DNA of 11,926 nucleotides from Cytophagales bacterium (lineage in GTDB: Bacteria; Bacteroidota; Bacteroidia; Cytophagales; ES-bin-26). The DNA lies in contig JACMKY010000661.1 in the NCBI GenBank assembly GCA_014379925.1, positions 1 to 11,926 on the forward strand, written 5' to 3'. Numbering within the stretch: the first letter of the stretch is position 1; each line of letters starts with the position of its first letter. The notes under the pieces are model-generated. The model saw only the letters and a program-made list of their open reading frames with translations, was not told the origin of the DNA and ran no database searches. A program made the position numbers and the translations under genes. This document shows positions 7,505 through 11,926 of the stretch, one piece after another.

Positions 7505-7512
7505 TACCTTTG
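7505..7512 (+). promoter_or_regulatory. Candidate -7 element for leuS
   Basis: TACCTTTG matches TAnnTTTG exactly. It lies 156 nt upstream of the leuS ATG, so the transcript would carry the whole 60-nt minisatellite in its leader. No good TTG sits at the -33 distance. Confidence 0.4.
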
Positions 7513-7600
7513 TCGGGGATGTTCATCCTACCCGAAATCAGCGCCGTCTTTCGGCCTCATCAGCTCGTCCGTCGACGCAGTGTATCAACGCTACTCTTTC

Positions 7601-7660
7601 ACTCCTAAACTCATCCACTCCTAAACTCCTAAACTCATCCACTCCTAAACTCCTAAACTC
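7601..7660 (+). repeat. Minisatellite array in the leuS leader
   Basis: Three blocks follow one another: ACTCCTAAACTCATCC (16 nt), the same with one extra CTCCTAAA (24 nt), and a final 20-nt block without the CATCC end. The array stops 8 nt before the leuS ATG at 7669. Its first 28 nt match the ispF leader array in the same orientation relative to the gene. The tract is almost free of G and would be unstructured as RNA. Confidence 0.88.
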
Positions 7661-7668
7661 AAAGCCAG

Positions 7669-8355
7669 ATGGTCGATTACGCATTCCGCGACATTGAAAA
7701 GAAATGGCAACGGTACTGGGAGGCAAACCAGACCTTCAAGGCGGAAGTGAACCCGAACCGGCCGAAGTACTACGTCCTGGACATGTTTCCTTACCCGTCG
7801 GGGGCAGGCCTGCACGTGGGACACCCGCTGGGTTACATCGCCTCCGACATCGTGGCGCGCTACAAGCGGCTGAAGGGCTTCAACGTGCTGCACCCGATGG
7901 GCTTTGACTCCTTCGGGCTGCCCGCCGAACAGTACGCCATCCAGACGGGGCAACACCCGGCCATCACCACCGAGCAGAACATCCGCCGCTACCGGGAACA
8001 ACTCCGGAACATGGGCTTCTCCTTCGACTGGAGCAAGGAGGTCCGCACTTCCGACCCCCGCTTTTACCAATGGACGCAGTGGATTTTCACGCACTTGTTC
8101 AACGCGTGGTACAACCGGGAGACGGACGGGGCCCAACCCATCGCCACGCTGGTTGCCAAGTTCGAACATTCCGGCAACCGCCACGTCTACGCCGCGTGCG
8201 ACGAAGATACGCCCGCCTTCACCGACGAGGACTGGCGACGGATGAACGAGCTTGAACAACGGGAGGTGTTGTTGAAGTACCGTCTTACTTACCTGGCCGA
8301 AGCGGTGGTAAACTGGTGCCCCGCCCTGGGGACGGTGCTGGCAACGACGAAGTAA
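7669..8355 (+). CDS. leuS: Leucyl-tRNA synthetase, N-terminal part (gene interrupted by a frameshift)
   Basis: LeuRS charges tRNA-Leu with leucine in the cytoplasm and is essential. This 228-codon piece holds the first half of the class I catalytic core: DYAFRDIEKKWQRYWE at the start, then YPSGAGLHVGHPLGY with HVGH (residues 49-52) as the HIGH motif, HPMGFDSFGLPAEQYAI and GFSFDWSKEV. The expected family sequence AVVNWCPALGTVLA-NDEVKDG breaks at 8343. The frame reads GCA ACG ACG AAG and hits TAA at 8353-8355, while the remainder continues in the -1 frame from AAC at 8343. One A appears to be missing from an expected AAA. ATG 7669 is chosen because the family begins MxxYxFxxIEKKWQ. No Shine-Dalgarno sequence is present. 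A single-base assembly error is the simplest explanation. Confidence 0.93.
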   Translation: MVDYAFRDIEKKWQRYWEANQTFKAEVNPNRPKYYVLDMFPYPSGAGLHVGHPLGYIASDIVARYKRLKGFNVLHPMGFDSFGLPAEQYAIQTGQHPAITTEQNIRRYREQLRNMGFSFDWSKEVRTSDPRFYQWTQWIFTHLFNAWYNRETDGAQPIATLVAKFEHSGNRHVYAACDEDTPAFTDEDWRRMNELEQREVLLKYRLTYLAEAVVNWCPALGTVLATTK

Positions 8356-10721
8356 AAGACGGCGTATCGGAACGCGGCGGTTATCCGGTGGAGCGCAAGA
8401 AGATGACCCAGTGGATGATGCGCATCACCGCCTACGCCGAACGCTTGTTGCAGGGCCTGAACGACATCGACTGGAGCGAGGCACTCAAGGAAATGCAGCG
8501 CAACTGGATCGGCAAATCGCTGGGGGCAACCGTGCGGTTTGGGATCACGCCCCGCGGGGAGTCGCTCCCAAATTCCACCGACTTCCTGGCGGTGTTCACC
8601 ACCCGCGTGGATACCATCTTCGGGGTAACCTACCTGGCCATTGCCCCGGAACACGAGTTGATTCCGCAACTGACCACGCCCGACCAGCAAGCCGCCGTGG
8701 CGGAATACGTGACCATGGCCCGCAACCGCTCGGAGCGCGACCGGATGAGCGACGTCAAGACGGTGTCGGGCGTGTTTACGGGCAGTTACGTGACCAACCC
8801 GCTGACCGACGAACGGGTGCCCGTTTGGATTGCCGACTACGTGCTGGCCGGTTACGGCACGGGCGTGGTGATGGGCGTGCCCTCCTCCGACGACCGTGAC
8901 TACCGCTTTGCCCAGCACTTCGGACTGCCCATCGTGTGCGTGATCGAAGGCACGGAGGGCTTGGATAATCCCTGCGAAATCAAGTACGGCAAGCTGGTCA
9001 ATTCCGGTTTCCTGAACGGGTTGGATTGGCAGGAAGCCATCCGAAAGGCGATCGCACGCGCCGAGGAACTGGGCGTGGGCACCGGCAAAACCAACTACCG
9101 GCTGCGCGACGCGGTGTTCAGCCGCCAACGCTACTGGGGCGAGCCAGTGCCGGTTTATTTCAAAGACAAGGTCCCCTACCCCGTCGACGAAAGCAAATTG
9201 CCGCTGGTGCTGCCGGAAATCGACAAATACCTGCCCACCGAAACCGGCGAACCACCCCTGGGCCGCGCCGAAGGCTGGAAGTACCACCCCACCCCACCCT
9301 CCCCGGCGTCAGGGGAGGGCCTAAAAGAAAAATCATTTTCTGACGCCGGAGAAAGTTCGAAAGAAAAGTCTTCCCCTGAGGCAGGGGAGGATTCAGGTGG
9401 GGTCTACGACTACGAGCTGAGCACGATGCCCGGCTGGGCGGGTTCGAGTTGGTACTGGTACCGCTACATGGACGCGGACAACGACCAGGAATTCGCGGCC
9501 AGGGAAGCCATCGACTACTGGCGCGACGTGGACCTCTACATCGGCGGCTCCGAACACGCCACGGGTCACCTGCTCTACTCCCGCTTCTGGAACCACTTCC
9601 TCTACGACCTAGGCCTCGTGGTGGAAAAGGAGCCGTTTAAGAAGCTGATCAACCAGGGCATGATTCAGGGCGTGTCAGAAAAGATTTTTAAAGTCGGGGC
9701 GTCGGAGACACCGGAGGATGAGTCAGAGAAAAATGCCGTCTACTACGTAGATTCTGCCAACGCGATTCCCAGAAAGATGCACATTCTCGAAGACGTGGGT
9801 GAGGTTTTTGTGAGTGCGGAGGTGGTGGAAAAAGGGTATCCGAGCAAGGTGGCCGAACGACACGTGGACGTGAGTTTGGTGCGGGACTCAGAACTGGATA
9901 TTGCCCGGTTCACTGAGTACCGGTCGGATTACACCCAGGCCGCGTTCGTTTGCGAAGGGGGCTATTGGAAGAGTGGGATCTTTACCCCGTTTGGAAACGG
10001 GGGTTCGGACAAATTCCGTACGAAAGCCGAAATCGAAAAGATGTCCAAGTCCAAGTTCAACGTGGTCAACCCCGACGACGTGATCGAGCGGTACGGGGCC
10101 GACACGTTGCGCCTGTACGAGATGTTTCTGGGACCGCTCGAGCAGAGCAAGCCCTGGAACACCAACGGCATCGACGGCTCGTTCAAGTTCCTGCGCAAGC
10201 TCTGGCGGTTGTTCTACGACGAACAAGGCCACTGGCTGGTCACCGACGAAGCGCCCCCGGCGGAAGGATTGAAAACGCTGCACCGCACCATCCGGAAAGT
10301 GGAAGAGGACGTGGAGCGGTACGCCTTCAACACCACCGTCAGCACGTTCATGATCTGCGTCAACGAACTGGGGGCGTTGAAGTGCCACCAGCGGACCATT
10401 CTGCAAGATCTGGTGATCATTCTCTCGCCCTACGCGCCGCACGTGGCCGAGGAACTGTGGCATCAGTTGGGAAACCCGGCAAGCGTCACGTTCGCGGCGT
10501 ATCCGCCGTTCCGGGCCGAATACCTGACGGAAGAGTCGTTCGAGTATCCCATCTCCATCAACGGGAAGGTGCGCGCCAAGATCACGTTCTCGCTCGACAC
10601 CACGCCCGCGGAAATTGAAAAATCGGTGCTGGCTTCGGAAGGGGTGCAGAAGTGGCTCGAGGGCAAATCACCCAAGAAAGTCATCATCGTGCCCAAGAAG
10701 ATTGTGAACGTAGTGGTGTAG
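8316..10721 (+). CDS. leuS: Leucyl-tRNA synthetase, remainder (editing domain to C-terminus)
   Basis: The open frame begins at GTG 8316, but true LeuRS sequence starts at 8343 (NDEVKDGVSERGGYPVERK), in the -1 frame of the first part; joined, they give about 1017 residues, longer than most bacterial LeuRS. Visible in order: QWMMRITAYAERLL of the core, the editing domain with TTRVDTIFGVTYLAIAPEH and GVVMGVPSSDDRDYRFA (hydrolyses mischarged tRNA; the catalytic Asp position is kept), FSRQRYWGEPVPVYF and PGWAGSSWYWYRYMD of the resumed core, KMSKS at 10038-10052, the anticodon-binding helices, and the C-terminal domain ending KKVIIVPKKIVNVVV. Two stretches are unusual: a palindromic element at 9286-9403 encoding a polar linker, and added residues around 9680-10030 before KMSKS. 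All catalytic motifs survive, which argues against a decayed pseudogene. Confidence 0.93.
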   Translation: MPRPGDGAGNDEVKDGVSERGGYPVERKKMTQWMMRITAYAERLLQGLNDIDWSEALKEMQRNWIGKSLGATVRFGITPRGESLPNSTDFLAVFTTRVDTIFGVTYLAIAPEHELIPQLTTPDQQAAVAEYVTMARNRSERDRMSDVKTVSGVFTGSYVTNPLTDERVPVWIADYVLAGYGTGVVMGVPSSDDRDYRFAQHFGLPIVCVIEGTEGLDNPCEIKYGKLVNSGFLNGLDWQEAIRKAIARAEELGVGTGKTNYRLRDAVFSRQRYWGEPVPVYFKDKVPYPVDESKLPLVLPEIDKYLPTETGEPPLGRAEGWKYHPTPPSPASGEGLKEKSFSDAGESSKEKSSPEAGEDSGGVYDYELSTMPGWAGSSWYWYRYMDADNDQEFAAREAIDYWRDVDLYIGGSEHATGHLLYSRFWNHFLYDLGLVVEKEPFKKLINQGMIQGVSEKIFKVGASETPEDESEKNAVYYVDSANAIPRKMHILEDVGEVFVSAEVVEKGYPSKVAERHVDVSLVRDSELDIARFTEYRSDYTQAAFVCEGGYWKSGIFTPFGNGGSDKFRTKAEIEKMSKSKFNVVNPDDVIERYGADTLRLYEMFLGPLEQSKPWNTNGIDGSFKFLRKLWRLFYDEQGHWLVTDEAPPAEGLKTLHRTIRKVEEDVERYAFNTTVSTFMICVNELGALKCHQRTILQDLVIILSPYAPHVAEELWHQLGNPASVTFAAYPPFRAEYLTEESFEYPISINGKVRAKITFSLDTTPAEIEKSVLASEGVQKWLEGKSPKKVIIVPKKIVNVVV
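9286..9403. repeat. Palindromic repeat element inserted in frame within leuS
   Basis: The 118-bp segment has inverted ends (ACCCCACC 9286-9293 and GGTGGGGT 9396-9403). Inside are two hairpins, CCCTCCCC/GGGGAGGG at 9297-9319 with a 7-nt loop, and one of about 8 bp at 9370-9390. CCGGCGTCAG (9303-9312) pairs with 9340-9349. It is read through in frame and encodes about 39 polar residues rich in Ser, Glu, Lys, Pro and Gly, between RAEGWKY and YDYELSTMPGWAG. Such CCCTCCCC-loop-GGGGAGGG structures normally look like intergenic dispersed repeats. The base composition shifts abruptly from the flanking leuS sequence. Confidence 0.75.
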
Positions 10722-10773
10722 TCGGCAGTCCGTGGTCACGGCACGCCCACTCGGGCAAATTGCTCCTTGGGCT

Positions 10774-10811
10774 GAAAACAAAAAACCCGTCAGCCTGGTT
10801 GAACTTGACGG
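10774..10811 (-). terminator. Intrinsic terminator for the DUF892 gene
   Basis: On the minus strand CCGTCA (10811-10806) and TGACGG (10792-10787) form a 6-bp stem with a 13-nt loop, followed by GTTTTTTGTTTT. It lies about 75 nt after the DUF892 stop, in the right orientation. It would also act on antisense transcription into leuS. Confidence 0.6.
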
Positions 10812-10886
10812 ATTTATGGTACCCGGGTAGCGGGTGCCGAATGCCTTTGAGGGGTTGATCAACAACGCCTGGCTGATGGCTGGTAA

Positions 10887-11384
10887 TCAGGAAGCGCCTT
10901 CGGCTTTTTCGTTTACCGTACCTTCGGCAATCACCGTCAGTTTTACGTCGGCCTGCTTTTCCTCCTGTAGGCTCTCTTCCAGCAGCTTCTGCACTTCGGT
11001 TTCACCCAGGTGCATGGCAAACACGCGCGCCGTACCGTAGCCGGCGATCTCGTAATGTTCGATCTTCTGAACGGAAGCAATGATGCCCGCGTCGAGTACG
11101 GCGGGAGCCGCATCTTCGGAGAGTAATTCGTTGGCCTCTTTCACCAGCCCTTCGGTGGCGCGGCAGAACTTTCCGTCCGGATCGATGTCCAGTTTCTCGC
11201 AGATTTCTTCCAGGCGTTCTTTCTGCGCCTGGGTTTCCAGCACGTGGGATTCGAGGGCCTGCTTCAGCCGGGAATCGGTTACCCGGGCAACTATTTTGGG
11301 CATCGCGTCAATGATCTGGGTTTCCGCACTGTAAAGGTCTTGGATGGATTCTTCGAACAAATCCCTTAGGCTTTCTAGTTTCAT
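10887..11384 (-). CDS. YciF-like ferritin-fold protein (DUF892)
   Basis: The frame runs up to an ATG at 11492, but the family start is MKLESLRDLFEESIQDLYSAE at 11384, giving 165 residues. The 36 upstream residues have no family counterpart and cross a candidate promoter. The protein is a four-helix bundle: helix A DLFEESIQDLYSAETQIIDAMPKIV, helix B LKQALESHVLETQAQKERLEEICEKL, helix C IIASVQKIEHYEIAGYGTARVFAMHLG and helix D VQKLLEESLQEEKQADVKLTVIAE. Carboxylates that form the di-iron-like site in relatives are present (Glu21, Glu50, Glu109, Glu112, Glu141/142, with His110). Most relatives I recall have ETxGH in helix B; here the His position is Gln54. DUF892 proteins are linked to general stress and osmotic responses, but their biochemical role is unsettled. 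It is likely a single-gene unit with its own terminator. Confidence 0.88.
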   Translation of the reverse strand: MKLESLRDLFEESIQDLYSAETQIIDAMPKIVARVTDSRLKQALESHVLETQAQKERLEEICEKLDIDPDGKFCRATEGLVKEANELLSEDAAPAVLDAGIIASVQKIEHYEIAGYGTARVFAMHLGETEVQKLLEESLQEEKQADVKLTVIAEGTVNEKAEGAS

Positions 11385-11408
11385 GGGAATGACTGATTTA
11401 AGTAATTG

Positions 11409-11438
11409 ATCAAGTAGGGTTCGCCAGCCTATACGCAA
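11409..11438 (-). promoter_or_regulatory. Weak candidate promoter for the DUF892 gene
   Basis: On the minus strand TTG (11438-11436) is separated by 19 nt from TACTTGAT (11416-11409), a poor match to TAnnTTTG. The spacing and the distance to the ATG at 11384 are right, but the -7 box is weak. Confidence 0.25.
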
Positions 11439-11554
11439 GCGGGTGGGTTTGGTTTCAAAGTGGGCGGGTAAATCCAACGGAAGGCGGATCACCCGGGTGG
11501 CAATATCCTCGGCAAAAAATGCGTTGCCATTCCGTTGCCCGCCGGGCCGGATTT

Positions 11555-11583
11555 CCCGCCGCGAACGGCCAGTCCGCGGCGGG
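11555..11583. repeat. 9-bp inverted repeat just upstream of a promoter
   Basis: CCCGCCGCG (11555-11563) and CGCGGCGGG (11575-11583) are exact reverse complements with an 11-nt centre. The right arm ends 6 nt before the -33 TTG of the next gene, a position suited to an operator or activator site. A repeat remnant is equally possible. Confidence 0.5.
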
Positions 11584-11589
11584 TCGACG

Positions 11590-11618
11590 TTGGGTTTGGG
11601 TTCGTTTTGCTACCTTTC
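11590..11618 (+). promoter_or_regulatory. Bacteroidota-type promoter of the last gene
   Basis: TTG at 11590-11592, an 18-nt spacer and TACCTTTC at 11611-11618 (one base off TAnnTTTG). Initiation near 11625 gives a short leader before the ATG at 11638. Confidence 0.5.
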
Positions 11619-11637
11619 ATTTTTGTTTAACCGGTCC

Positions 11638-11926
11638 ATGCACGCCATGACGCTTTTCCCGATTCGTTCAATCCGCAGTCCGCTCCCCGTTTTCACCGTA
11701 CTCACCCTGGCGGTAGTGCTGGCCACCACCCGGCCGACCGCCGGTCAGGTGCCGCCGGGCGGCACGCCGCTTCAAGTCAACGCCCTGCATCAGAAAAAAT
11801 TCAACGTCTACAAGTCGGACATCAAGGGGGAGGTGGTGAAGGAAGGCATCAAAGGGGTGTCGGTGCTGTTCAGCTGCGAATACAACTTCACTGACGACGA
11901 GTACCAGCAAATGCAGGGAGCCGCCG
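11638..11926 (+). CDS. Exported protein of unknown function, 3' end outside the window
   Basis: Ninety-six codons are visible before the window ends. ATG 11638 (or ATG 11647) starts a signal peptide: a basic stretch, then VFTVLTLAVVLATT, and a likely cleavage around TAGQ (residues 34-37). The mature start VPPGGTPLQVNALHQKKFN is followed by YKSDIKGEVVKEGIKGVSVLFSCEYNF, which looks like beta strands. There is no recognisable domain in the part seen. The export signal resembles that of the TPR protein (TTRPAVSQ there, TTRPTAGQ here), but this is probably only shared composition. It has its own promoter with a palindrome upstream, and it is divergent from the DUF892 gene. Too little is visible to assign a function. 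Confidence 0.75.
   Translation, partial: MHAMTLFPIRSIRSPLPVFTVLTLAVVLATTRPTAGQVPPGGTPLQVNALHQKKFNVYKSDIKGEVVKEGIKGVSVLFSCEYNFTDDEYQQMQGAA

Larger units (their letters stand above)
7359..7668. other. Divergent ispF-leuS spacer
   Basis: Between the two minisatellite arrays lie about 200 nt without a credible gene. Short frames there (for example 29 codons from ATG 7519) lack any feature. On the plus strand 7505-7512 reads TACCTTTG. On the minus strand 7444-7437 reads TATCTTCG, one base off the -7 consensus, and could serve ispF. Confidence 0.55.

Noticed and set aside
7426..7624. Short overlapping frames between ispF and leuS, including a 29-codon frame from ATG 7519 after TACCTTTG
   Set aside because: No protein-like features; the longer ones run into the minisatellite. 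A leuS leader explains the region better.
7369..7628. Inverted 28-bp repeats as ends of an insertion element
   Set aside because: The interior of about 200 bp has no transposase or relic of one, and the repeats are internally tandem, which fits a minisatellite rather than terminal inverted repeats.
8335..8360. Programmed -1 ribosomal frameshift in leuS
   Set aside because: The shift direction is -1, but there is no X-XXY-YYZ slippery heptamer at the junction (CTGGCAACGACG), no reason for recoding in LeuRS, and a lost A in an AAA run explains it more simply.
8289..9287. 332-codon minus-strand frame within leuS
   Set aside because: Antisense shadow of clear LeuRS editing-domain sequence, with no recognisable protein features.

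Overview
The window looks like a chromosomal segment from a moderately high-GC member of the Bacteroidota, probably a Cytophagales relative. The signs are a YfiR/DUF4154 protein paired with a TPR protein, an M1 peptidase of the Bacteroidota secreted type, a Bacteroidota-like leucyl-tRNA synthetase, several intergenic matches to the Bacteroidota promoter pattern (TTTG, about 18-20 nt, then TAnnTTTG), and few Shine-Dalgarno sequences. The family assignment is firm. The genus is not resolvable by eye.

Layout. 1-595 (-): 5' part of an alpha/beta hydrolase gene that leaves the window. 596-730: divergent promoter region. 731-3067 (+): secreted M1-family zinc metallopeptidase, whose stop codon lies in the loop of a perfect 18-bp inverted repeat. 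3097-3600: long stretch with no credible gene, holding small hairpins and a 7-bp tandem repeat. 3601-4845 and 4850-5377 (+): exported TPR protein and YfiR-like protein, an operon with a 4-nt gap. 5378-5733: spacer with a candidate promoter. 5734-6831 (+): class V PLP-dependent aminotransferase, probably using a TTG start. 6879-7358 (-): ispF. 7359-7668: divergent spacer with a pyrimidine/A-rich minisatellite directly ahead of each flanking start codon. 7669-10721 (+): leuS, interrupted by a 1-nt deletion near 8343 and carrying an in-frame palindromic repeat at 9286-9403. 10774-10811: terminator for the minus strand. 10887-11384 (-): YciF-like/DUF892 ferritin-fold protein. 11555-11618: palindrome abutting a good promoter. 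11638-11926 (+): 5' part of an unknown exported protein.

Functionally the window is mostly housekeeping (ispF, leuS, aminotransferase) mixed with envelope and stress genes (M1 peptidase, TPR-YfiR, DUF892). I see no mobile-element genes, CRISPR array, rRNA or tRNA, and no obvious defence or biosynthetic system. The unusual content is in the repeats: a minisatellite placed symmetrically ahead of ispF and leuS, a palindromic element translated inside leuS, and a long hairpin over the peptidase stop codon. The leuS frameshift is most simply an assembly or sequencing error.
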